DNA of 64,000 bases, from positions 434,001 to 498,000 of the forward strand of contig JAJDAT010000025.1 in NCBI GenBank assembly GCA_029261715.1, in the 5' to 3' direction. This DNA is from Nitrospinia bacterium (GTDB taxonomy: Bacteria; Nitrospinota; Nitrospinia; Nitrospinales; JAJDAT01). Each line of letters begins with the position of its first letter. Positions within the stretch are counted from its first letter, which is position 1. Positions 54,264 through 62,281 of this stretch are shown piece after piece. The position numbers were made by a program, and so were the translations under genes. The notes under the pieces were generated by a model. It was not told where the DNA came from. It saw only the letters and a list, made by a program, of their open reading frames with translations, and made no database searches.

Positions 54264-54770
54264 TTACTTCCAGCCTCCTCCGCCCGTTGGATCCATTCTT
54301 GTTTTAGGGATTTTGGGCAGACTGGCTTCAACTTCTGGATTCAATGTACCTCGAACAAGACGTAAGCTCGTGCTGACTGTTATGTCTACCTCGTTATGTT
54401 GACCGGTGCCTTCGGCGAACGAAAATATGAAAGCGGTGATTTTTCCTCTGGTCTCCGAAGTCCAAGTATTATAACCACAGCCATCCGAAAAAATAGGATC
54501 GATAAAAAGGGTCATATCATACTTATCTTTCATAGTCCGGCTTTGATCGTAAAAAAATATGGTTTGGGCTTCTTTCTTACTGGGAATACGCCAATCGGAA
54601 TGGCCGGCAAAAGACTCGTCATTCATTTTCTTCATATATTTTTTGCCTTGGCCGTAATTTATGAATTTTAGGAGGTCGTTGTAAGAATCATTTTGCTTCC
54701 ACATGAGGTCGGACTTAGTGTCCGAAATTGTTCCATCTCCATTATCTATAAAGCGTTGATCTTCTGACAT
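54264..54770 (-). CDS. DUF1566 (Lcl_C-domain) protein
   Basis: 168 residues made up of one DUF1566 domain: FIDNGDGTISDTKSDLMWKQ, then GHSDWRIPSKKEAQTIF and the terminal STSLRLVRG. This domain is related to the C-terminal part of Legionella collagen-like protein Lcl and is usually extracellular, yet no signal peptide is seen here, so the protein may be cytoplasmic or its export route is unclear. It ends with a GGGG tail (MDPTGGGGWK). It is divergent from the TPS locus and alone. Function unknown. Confidence 0.82.
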   Translation of the reverse strand: MSEDQRFIDNGDGTISDTKSDLMWKQNDSYNDLLKFINYGQGKKYMKKMNDESFAGHSDWRIPSKKEAQTIFFYDQSRTMKDKYDMTLFIDPIFSDGCGYNTWTSETRGKITAFIFSFAEGTGQHNEVDITVSTSLRLVRGTLNPEVEASLPKIPKTRMDPTGGGGWK

Positions 54771-55045
54771 TGAGGTTTCCAGTCTTATTTGTACTGCTTT
54801 GTGATTAGTTAATTTTTAATTGATAACATTCTAGCAGAACTAGAAGAAATATTTGCTAGAAAGTACCTAATTTCAGCCAGACTTTTAATAAATCTCACAA
54901 AACCTGAGTTTGAAATAAGTTTATGTTTTTCAATTATTTGGCTATTTTTTAATGGTTTATAGCTAAATAAGGCCGAAAATCTCAAAATTGAACTAAAAAT
55001 AGTATGTTATTATGCAAGTTTGTCTAAATTATACGGATATTCTTA

Positions 55046-56785
55046 GTGCGCTACAGGCTTGTTTTTATATTCACTTTATATTTTTTGGGTAGTTTCGTTC
55101 CGTGCGTTTTTGCGCAGGTATCTATTCCTCCCGCTGGAGAGTCAGGACTTTCTGAAAAGTCCCTTCGCCAGTCCCAACAAAACCCATTTCAAAACCCGGA
55201 GTTGGGAAAACCTGAAATCATTGTCATCGATGATAGTCGAAAAATAGTCGACCCAGGCGCTGGCCCTGCCTTTTTTGTTAAAAAAATTGTAACCGAAGGC
55301 AATACTCTTTTTGACGACGCAACCCTCGCTCCCATTTTAAATATCGAAGACGGTATAGAGATGACGCTTGGTATTTTAGCGTTGTTCGCTCAAGAGTTAA
55401 CGGCTTTTTATTCGCAGAAAGGTTATTTTTTAACGAAAGCTTTTGTTCCTAAGCAGGAAGTTAAAGACGGCATCGTTAAAATCAAAATCAACGAAGGTCG
55501 CGTTAACAAGATTTCTGTTTCAGGAAATAAAAAGTTGGATGCAGAGGCCCTTCTCAAGAGAATGGGGCGTGTTAAAAAAGAAGCTATATTAAAAGAACAA
55601 ACGTTAGAAAGAGCCTTACTGGATATTAACGATATTGCGGGCGTTAAAGTTCGTTCTTTATTAAGGCCAGGAAAGCTTCCAGGAACGTCCGATTTAGTTT
55701 TAGAAGTTACAGAATCAGAACCTTATACATTTAGTTTTGATGCCGACAATTTTGGCTCGCAGTTCACGGGCGCCGAGCGGGGAGGGATTAGCCTCGGGAC
55801 GGGTAATGTGCTCACGTTAGGAGATCAAATCTTCTTTCGAGGCGTAAGATCGGATTTGGATCAAGAGTCTTCTACTTTTTCCTATCAATACCCATTAAAC
55901 GACTTAGGAACTAGAACGTTAAAGTTTTCTTATACTTATTCGAAACAGTCTCTTGGCAAAAGCTTGGCGGCTCTTAGCGCTGGCGGTCGTACTAATCTGT
56001 TTAACGCAGAAGTATCGGAATCTTTATATAGGACAAAAAGTGCTTCTTTAAAATTGCGCGCTGGATATGATTTTAAAAGTTTTAAAAACTTTCAATTGGG
56101 AGTCGACTCTAGCCGCGATAAAATTCGGGATTTCTATGTAGGATTGGGCGGTAGTTTTCAAGACTCCTACCAAGGAAGAAATTTTCTAGATCTAAAAATA
56201 CAACGCGGCTTCTTTGGCACCGATCAAGAGTCGGAATTACAATCGCGGGTAGACGGCGACGCCAAAGTTACTATAATCCAATCAAACAATACTCGGTTTC
56301 AAGCGACTCCATGGTTTGGTTCTTATATTATTTTTAAGGCTAACGGACAGTTAGCAAGCGACCGCGCTTTATCGCCAGATCTCTTTGCCGTCGGCGGTTA
56401 TGGCACCGTGCGTGGTTTTCCTTTGGCGGAGCAATCGGGCGATTGGGGATACAACCTGGCGGCAGAATATATTATTCCCTTTCCATCCAAAATGCCTGTA
56501 GGTATTGGCAAGCTGACGATGGCTCAAATGTTTTCTTTTAGCGGATTTATTGAACACGGTAAAGTATTTGTCCGCGATCCACAAGCTGGTGATAATCGCG
56601 TTTCTATTACGGGTGTTGGGTTTGGCGTTCAAGTAAATATCCCAAAAGATGGAACTTGTTGCGACGCCGATTTTCGACCCCCCATCAACTTTAATGTTAG
56701 TTACGGTCTACCTATGAATGGTCCGGTTCCATCAGACGCCAGTTCTGGAACTGTTTATGTGAGCGGTTCGATTGGGTTATTTTAA
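55046..56785 (+). CDS. TpsB (ShlB/FhaC-type) outer-membrane transporter
   Basis: 579 residues from a GTG start: a signal peptide (about 1-24, ending VFA), a proline-rich linker (about 25-70), two POTRA domains (about 75-150 with KKIVTEGNTLFDD, and 150-225 with NKISVSGNKKLDAEALLKRM) and a 16-strand barrel with the VRGF motif (455-458 in GYGTVRGFP), ending with a terminal Phe. This is the Omp85-related TpsB family, which secretes TpsA exoproteins. It is upstream of a FecR-domain gene and two TpsA genes, its likely substrates. No strong ribosome site precedes GTG 55046. Confidence 0.93.
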   Translation: MRYRLVFIFTLYFLGSFVPCVFAQVSIPPAGESGLSEKSLRQSQQNPFQNPELGKPEIIVIDDSRKIVDPGAGPAFFVKKIVTEGNTLFDDATLAPILNIEDGIEMTLGILALFAQELTAFYSQKGYFLTKAFVPKQEVKDGIVKIKINEGRVNKISVSGNKKLDAEALLKRMGRVKKEAILKEQTLERALLDINDIAGVKVRSLLRPGKLPGTSDLVLEVTESEPYTFSFDADNFGSQFTGAERGGISLGTGNVLTLGDQIFFRGVRSDLDQESSTFSYQYPLNDLGTRTLKFSYTYSKQSLGKSLAALSAGGRTNLFNAEVSESLYRTKSASLKLRAGYDFKSFKNFQLGVDSSRDKIRDFYVGLGGSFQDSYQGRNFLDLKIQRGFFGTDQESELQSRVDGDAKVTIIQSNNTRFQATPWFGSYIIFKANGQLASDRALSPDLFAVGGYGTVRGFPLAEQSGDWGYNLAAEYIIPFPSKMPVGIGKLTMAQMFSFSGFIEHGKVFVRDPQAGDNRVSITGVGFGVQVNIPKDGTCCDADFRPPINFNVSYGLPMNGPVPSDASSGTVYVSGSIGLF

Positions 56786-57102
56786 GATTTAATACTCTAT
56801 AATCTTGTGTTTAAAAAAAACTGCAGGGCTGTATTTGGGCCTTCTCATAGAGATTAAAATTTATACATTATTTCCCCCTCCTCGATTGGGTAACACACCA
56901 TAACTTGCCTGTATTCAATCATTTTTAAATCAACTCTAATTACGCGCTTTTAAATGTGATATATGGCATTGTTTCAAGGACATATATATGAGAGATTGAT
57001 TAGTTAATTAAACGATCTCTTAGAGAAATTAGGAGTTTTACAGAGATTTTTTAACTTCTAAAACAAATGCTCTTAAACTTTCTTACCTGTCCATTTTTCA
57101 TC

Positions 57103-58248
57103 ATGAAAAAAATAATCTTTTTAGTTCAAATTTTAATTTTGACTTTTGTTCTTAGCTTGTTTCCAAAATTGTCTCAAGCAGAGGATGCTATTGGAAAGGT
57201 TTTGGCCGTTCAGGGAACCATTGAATATAGACGCGGGACAACGCCAGTAGCTGAAAATAAATTAGGGCAAGTCAAAACCGTATCCTTCACTCCCTGGGAA
57301 AAAGTTAAGTTTGGTCAACAAGTTTATAAAAGCGATGAATTTAAAACAGCTAGAGCCAGCCGTTTGAAAATAAAATTTGCAGATAATAGCCTGATAGCGC
57401 TGGGGCCGAACGCGAAAATGCAAGTTCAGTCCTATTTATTCAATTCAAAAAAGAAGCTTCGTCAAGCGACCATTTCCGTCGCCAGCGGTCTGGCTATGTA
57501 CATCATCAATAAATCCCAAAAAAACAAGAAATCGGGATTTAAAATGGTTTCGCCTCTTGCGATCATTGCGTCCCGCGGCACCCACGGTTATTTTGCGGTT
57601 GGGACCGATAAAGTTTTAGTCGCAAATCAAGCTGGAGCTGTAGAGTCTTCGAACTCTGATCCGAATGTTGCGGGATCTCAAACAGTGGGCGCTATGCAAA
57701 AGACGATTATTACTGAAGGGAACCCTCCTTTACCGCCTGTTCCTTTGACGAATAGTGAGGTGAGTTCTATTCGAAACTTGGTCTTGGGTAGAGTGGGTAC
57801 ATCCTCCACTGCCACCGGAACAGAAAAACCCTTGATAGCGGTTGAAGAAACCACGGAAGAGGAAGAGCAGGAAGAAGAAAAGAAAGCGGATGATAGTTCC
57901 TCTGATAGCGATGATAGCTCGACAGACTCCAAGGACTCGAAAGAATCTAAAGATGCAGACAAAAAAGATAATGCCGATGCAGAGGCTCAGAATGATAGTG
58001 GCGATGGAGATCCAAAAACTGCACAATCCGATAATGGGCCTGATGGTCCAGGAAATGATGGGCAACCGGGAGATGGCCCTCCGGGTTCTCTAGGCGGGGA
58101 TACCGCATCTATTGGAGATATTGGCGGAGCTGATTTTGGACTTGGCGGAGACTTGCTTGGAAATCTAGGCGGTTTTGGTGGGCCGGAAGATTTTGCTCAA
58201 GTCAATGATCCATTTGACGCCGCTCCTACAGTGGGTTGTACTCGGTGA
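57103..58248 (+). CDS. Secreted or periplasmic FecR-domain protein with acidic low-complexity tail
   Basis: About 381 residues; I prefer ATG 57103, which starts a clear signal peptide (IIFLVQILILTFVLSLFP, ending SQA). An ATG at 57067 would add twelve residues. Residues about 30-180 are a FecR domain (VLAVQGTIEYRRG, LKIKFADNSLIALGPNAKMQV, ASRGTHGYFAV), a beta-roll found outside the classical iron regulators. From about 250 onward come Glu/Asp/Ser-rich runs, then a Gly-rich end (GGADFGLGGDLLGN) closing with VGCTR. No membrane helix and no sigma factor gene adjacent, so it is not an anti-sigma factor. It lies between TpsB and TpsA genes and may help display or retain the exoproteins; function unproven. 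Confidence 0.82.
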   Translation: MKKIIFLVQILILTFVLSLFPKLSQAEDAIGKVLAVQGTIEYRRGTTPVAENKLGQVKTVSFTPWEKVKFGQQVYKSDEFKTARASRLKIKFADNSLIALGPNAKMQVQSYLFNSKKKLRQATISVASGLAMYIINKSQKNKKSGFKMVSPLAIIASRGTHGYFAVGTDKVLVANQAGAVESSNSDPNVAGSQTVGAMQKTIITEGNPPLPPVPLTNSEVSSIRNLVLGRVGTSSTATGTEKPLIAVEETTEEEEQEEEKKADDSSSDSDDSSTDSKDSKESKDADKKDNADAEAQNDSGDGDPKTAQSDNGPDGPGNDGQPGDGPPGSLGGDTASIGDIGGADFGLGGDLLGNLGGFGGPEDFAQVNDPFDAAPTVGCTR

Positions 58249-58327
58249 TTGTTAATAAAACTGATAATAAATTTAGTGAGTGTATTGAATTAAAGTCTTT
58301 ATTGTTTTTTTGTAGTAGAAATAATAT

Positions 58328-58371
58328 TGAATCGAGGCGAGATTCTTCCTCCGATTGGTCGTCTGAATGAT
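58328..58371 (-). repeat. REP-like element copy 2 (reversed)
   Basis: The plus strand reads TGAATCGAGGCGAGATTCTT, which is the reverse complement pattern of copy 1 (36284-36350: AGGATCTCGCCTCGATTTC). Confidence 0.5.
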
Positions 58372-58429
58372 GTGTTTGAGGGATTTTCTTTTCTAAATAA
58401 GCAAAGTGGTGGTTGCCCTTGCATTGCTT

Positions 58430-58460
58430 TCTCTGCGTCCTTTGCGTCTTTGCGGTAAAA
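58430..58460 (+). repeat. Widespread-type repeat (CTTTGCGTCTTTGCGGT)
   Basis: CTCTGCGTCC, then TTTGCGTCTTTGCGGTAAAA. Near-identical words are common in intergenic DNA of many bacteria, as I recall from general knowledge. It lies 25 bases before the first tpsA. Confidence 0.4.
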
Positions 58461-58485
58461 CAGTTTTTTACTTAGCGTTTATTAA

Positions 58486-61400
58486 ATGATACGAAAACTA
58501 TTCATAGGTTTTTTAATATATTTGATCGGTGGATTTCCAACACTGGTTTTTGCCTTACCCCAAGGTGGTGAAGTGGTTTCGGGAACGGTTGGCATCAACA
58601 CTCCCAACGCAAACAACATGGCTATAACTCAAGGTAGCGATCAGGCCATTGTCAATTGGCAAGGTTTTGATATCGGACGACAAGAATCCGTTACGATCAA
58701 TCAACCGAATAGCAACTCGGTCATTTTAAATCGAGTGGTTGGCGAAAATCCCAGCGCCATTCTAGGCAAACTCTCCGCTAACGGTCAGGTGTTCTTAACC
58801 AACCCTTCGGGCATTCTTTTTGGACAAGGAGCGCAAGTGAATGTTGGGGCTTTGGTTGCCAGCACACTCAATATTTCCAACAAAGACTTTCTAGACCGCA
58901 ATTATCGATTTACGCAAGACAAAAATAGACCCTTAGCTTCGATAATTAATCTGGGCGATATCAATGCTGGTTCGGTTGGTTTGTTGGCTCCACGCGTAGA
59001 AAATCGGGGAACCATTGTCGCTAGTTTAGGTTCGGTTGCTATAGCTTCTGGCGAAAAAGCCTCATTAGATTTTGAAGGTGATGGATTAATTAATTTTGAA
59101 ATTACGCAACAAGTAAGCGGAGAAATACGCGATAGCGACGGCAATATTTTACAAAGCGGCGTCATAAATTCTGGTCTGATTCAAGCCAATGGAGGCCAAG
59201 TAGTTTTGTCAGCTCTGCAAGCCCAAGGCATGATTCAGAGCGTTGTTAACAACGAAGGAATGATTGAAGCCAAGGGAGTCGAAGAACGCGACGGTAAAAT
59301 TTTCTTATTGGGAGCGGATGAAGTTACTAACCGAGGAACATTAGACGTTTCGAATACTAGTGCTGGACAAACTGGCGGAACGATTCATGTTCTAGGTAAT
59401 AAAGTAGGACTTTTTGGCAACGCTCTAATAGATGCCTCGGGCGACGCTGGCGGCGGTACCATATTAATCGGCGGAGATTATCAAGGCAAAAACGACTCAA
59501 TTCAAAACGCAAATACAGCTTACGTCGGACCTGAAGCTGTCATTAAAGCTGACGCAACAAGTACTGGCAATGGCGGTAAGGTCATCGTTTGGGCCGATGA
59601 TACAACCTATTACTACGGGGATGTTTCGGTTAAAGGCGGGGCTATATCTGGAAATGGCGGTTTTGTCGAAACTTCTGGTAAAGGAAATTTAGATTTTCAT
59701 GGACAAGTTGATACTTCAGCGGCGAATGGTGAGTTTGGCATACTACTTTTAGATCCTACAGATGTTGTCATCGTTTCGTCAGCCGGAGAAACTTCAGATT
59801 TAACAGATGTAGATGCGTTCGCCGATATAGATATTGCCGGAGGAAGTAATACTACGATTGATGTTAGCGCAATCAATGGTCAAACTGGAACTGTTATTAT
59901 CCAGGCAACTCGAGATATAACTCTGAACGCTTCTACAGATATCGTTATGGGTACTAATGGTAGTCTCGTACTGCAAGCAGGCGAAGATATTGCTCTTAAC
60001 TCCAACATTACTTTAAGTGGTTCGGGAACACTACACATAGAATCCGATTCAGTACATTCAACAAGTGGCGGAGCGGATGGATTAGGCGGTATATCTGTAG
60101 CTGCGAGTCAAACTCTGACAACAGCTAATCAGCAGATCACATTGATTGGACCAAGTGTAACTATTAATGGTTCTGTTGCCGCAGGATTGGGCAATGTGAA
60201 TATTGCCGATTCTAGAAACGGGCAAGATCATACAATGGGATCGGGGGGATTAATAACCGGTTCTAGTTTGCAAAAAATTACCACGACAGGCACTCTCACT
60301 GTTGGGTCTGCCAGTACTAAGGGAGCAACGGGGAATGGTTCGGGAGGATCTACTTTAAAATCTGGGCTTATTACAATAGATGGAGTAACGATTACAAGCG
60401 CCAGTACATTTAATATCGTTTCCGGAACAAATAACGCAACCGGAGTGAGTTTTACTGCCGGATCTTCTTTCCAAGCATTGAATGTTTCAACGTTAGGAGG
60501 GATTTCAATTAGCGCCAGCCTCACAACGAATGGAACTACAACCCTTACATCGGATACTGACAATGATAATAATAGCAATGATTTAGTAACAATCTCTGCT
60601 TCAGCAGCTTTGAATACCACTGGGAATGATTTGGTTATTACATCTAATGGTGGATTGAATATTACATCAGCAACCATTAACACGGGAGCGGGAGATGTAA
60701 CGATTCGACATGAAACTGCCGGAAGAACGATTTGTTTAGGGACGGCGACTGGGTGTGATATGGATATTTCGAATGCGGAATTGACAAACATCACTACTAC
60801 AAATGGCTTGATCATTGGCGATTCTTCTGACAGCGGGACGATGACGGTATCAGGGGTTACAGTGGCAGCAACAATGAACATTGGCGATGCGGTTGTCTTG
60901 AATGCGAAAAACACTGGAGCCGACGTTCTTTTTAACACGGCAGATTCAGATTTTTCAGGCAGTCTTTCGGTAAGCGCTACCGATATGATCGATGTTAATT
61001 TTAACGCGACTTCAAAGGCGGGAATCAGCTTTACCGCAGGTGGAATGTTGAATGTCGCGGCGACGAAGCAAGTCATAGCTGAAGTCGATGCAACCGGTTC
61101 CAATTCATTGAGCGTTTCCGCCGCAGGGATCACTCTGAACGGGTCGAGTTCGGGTTCAGAGAATCTAAAAAATAGTGGTTCAGGAGCGATTTCCATTACC
61201 TCTACCGGAGCGATTTCTTTTGCAGGAGATTACTCTATTGGAGTTGCTGGCACTGGGCTTTTGACAATCAACGCAGGGAGCAACGCCATTACCACAACGG
61301 GTGCGAGTGTCAGCGATCCTGATATTTTTATCAACGGAGGCGATGTCAATATCCAAGCTGGTGGTGTTGGCACATCTTCGATGTTTATTCGAACGAGTGG

Positions 61401-62055
61401 TATTACAAATTTAGCGATAAGTTCTTCAGGCGGTATTTATTTAGATGATTTTGGGTCTAGCGTAATCAACTCGACATCAGTTAATAGTATCGACGGTATA
61501 GTAGCGTCCAGCGGAGACATAAGTATTAGAAATAACTCTAGTTCTGGAGCTGGTTTTACTTTTACGAAACTTATTCGGTCTACGGCGGGCAATCTTACTT
61601 TACAATCGCTTACATCAATGTTTGATTCTAGTGGCAACACGGATATCAGTTTATCGGCGCCAAATGGAGTAATAACGATTAAAATTGATAGTGCTGGCGA
61701 CTTTGGATCTTCTGGCAATTTTATTGAAACAGAAGCGAGTAGCCCCACTCAATTCACTTTGGTCAATGGTACTAAATATGAGTCTTTTACCAATACGGCA
61801 TCAGTGACACCATCGGATCCAACGCCTGCATCCGACCCGACACCTGCTTCTGAATCAACGCCTGCTTCCGACCCAACGCCTGCTTCTGATCCAACACCTC
61901 CTACAGGAGGCGAGAAATTTACGCCAGATAATGTACCTCAAGGTTTTCCAAATACGCCAGATGCAGTTGCTCAGCTTAACAAAGATAATACTACGGGAAC
62001 GCAAGCTGGGTTTATTGAGGCTATTGAAGGAATTGTCAAAGGCCCCGGTTGTTAA
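58486..62055 (+). CDS. TpsA exoprotein (filamentous-haemagglutinin-type), complete
   Basis: 1189 residues: a signal peptide (about 1-24, ending VFA), the TPS secretion domain (about 25-280) with FLTNPSGILFGQGAQVNVGALVAS, a variant of the NPNGI motif, then a long right-handed beta-helix of Gly/Ser/Thr/Asn-rich strands (about 280-1110). A proline-rich linker of PTPASD units (about 1108-1130) precedes a 60-residue C-terminal region that ends GPGC. The terminal Cys, and a pair near 750-760 (TICLGTATGC), are the only cysteines. TpsB at 55046 is its probable exporter. It is a likely adhesin or surface fibre. An adjacent paralogue begins at 62282. Confidence 0.93.
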   Translation: MIRKLFIGFLIYLIGGFPTLVFALPQGGEVVSGTVGINTPNANNMAITQGSDQAIVNWQGFDIGRQESVTINQPNSNSVILNRVVGENPSAILGKLSANGQVFLTNPSGILFGQGAQVNVGALVASTLNISNKDFLDRNYRFTQDKNRPLASIINLGDINAGSVGLLAPRVENRGTIVASLGSVAIASGEKASLDFEGDGLINFEITQQVSGEIRDSDGNILQSGVINSGLIQANGGQVVLSALQAQGMIQSVVNNEGMIEAKGVEERDGKIFLLGADEVTNRGTLDVSNTSAGQTGGTIHVLGNKVGLFGNALIDASGDAGGGTILIGGDYQGKNDSIQNANTAYVGPEAVIKADATSTGNGGKVIVWADDTTYYYGDVSVKGGAISGNGGFVETSGKGNLDFHGQVDTSAANGEFGILLLDPTDVVIVSSAGETSDLTDVDAFADIDIAGGSNTTIDVSAINGQTGTVIIQATRDITLNASTDIVMGTNGSLVLQAGEDIALNSNITLSGSGTLHIESDSVHSTSGGADGLGGISVAASQTLTTANQQITLIGPSVTINGSVAAGLGNVNIADSRNGQDHTMGSGGLITGSSLQKITTTGTLTVGSASTKGATGNGSGGSTLKSGLITIDGVTITSASTFNIVSGTNNATGVSFTAGSSFQALNVSTLGGISISASLTTNGTTTLTSDTDNDNNSNDLVTISASAALNTTGNDLVITSNGGLNITSATINTGAGDVTIRHETAGRTICLGTATGCDMDISNAELTNITTTNGLIIGDSSDSGTMTVSGVTVAATMNIGDAVVLNAKNTGADVLFNTADSDFSGSLSVSATDMIDVNFNATSKAGISFTAGGMLNVAATKQVIAEVDATGSNSLSVSAAGITLNGSSSGSENLKNSGSGAISITSTGAISFAGDYSIGVAGTGLLTINAGSNAITTTGASVSDPDIFINGGDVNIQAGGVGTSSMFIRTSGITNLAISSSGGIYLDDFGSSVINSTSVNSIDGIVASSGDISIRNNSSSGAGFTFTKLIRSTAGNLTLQSLTSMFDSSGNTDISLSAPNGVITIKIDSAGDFGSSGNFIETEASSPTQFTLVNGTKYESFTNTASVTPSDPTPASDPTPASESTPASDPTPASDPTPPTGGEKFTPDNVPQGFPNTPDAVAQLNKDNTTGTQAGFIEAIEGIVKGPGC
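59152..59222 (+). repeat. 71-base segment identical to 62948-63018
   Basis: This part of the first tpsA is exactly identical to the corresponding part of the second, while the flanks differ at many synonymous sites. Confidence 0.7.
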
Positions 62056-62087
62056 AGGTTTTACTAGTTTAAAGTTATGGTTTATTT

Positions 62088-62137
62088 AGCAAATCCCACG
62101 ACTTGTCATCCAGAGTTTGTCGAGGGATCCCGGTTTT
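62088..62137 (+). repeat. REP-like element copy 3
   Basis: CAAATCCCACGACTTGTCAT, then CCAGAG and GGGATCCCGG, follow copy 1 (CAAATCCCACGAATTGTCAT, CCAGA, GGATCTCG). It directly follows the first tpsA gene. Confidence 0.5.
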
Positions 62138-62192
62138 AAAAAAGTAAAAACGAAAATTTTCTTGGTAGCAGAATTATTGAAAGGTGGTCGTG

Positions 62193-62230
62193 GTTCCCTT
62201 CGACTCGACAAGCTTAAGGCTCAGCATGAA
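62193..62230 (-). repeat. REP-like fragment copy 4
   Basis: GTTCCCTTCGACTCGACAAG, then CTTAAGGCTCAGCATGAA, resembles the reverse strand of common TCATGCTGAGCC...CGAAGGGA repeats. It is in the spacer between the two tpsA genes. Confidence 0.4.
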
Positions 62231-62281
62231 ATTTATTTTTGTTCAACACACGAAGCGAGATTTTTTCTTAGCGTTTATTAA

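Noticed and set aside
54030-54365. 111-codon plus-strand frame before the DUF1566 gene
   Set aside because: Its 3' third is antisense to DUF1566, its composition is basic and unstructured, and no family is suggested.
57103-58248. FecR anti-sigma regulator
   Set aside because: It has an N-terminal signal peptide, no internal membrane helix or cytoplasmic sigma-binding part, and no sigma-factor gene beside it.
60228-61196. 322-codon minus-strand frame inside the first tpsA
   Set aside because: An antisense shadow produced by the repetitive, Gly/Thr/Ser-rich codons of the beta-helix.
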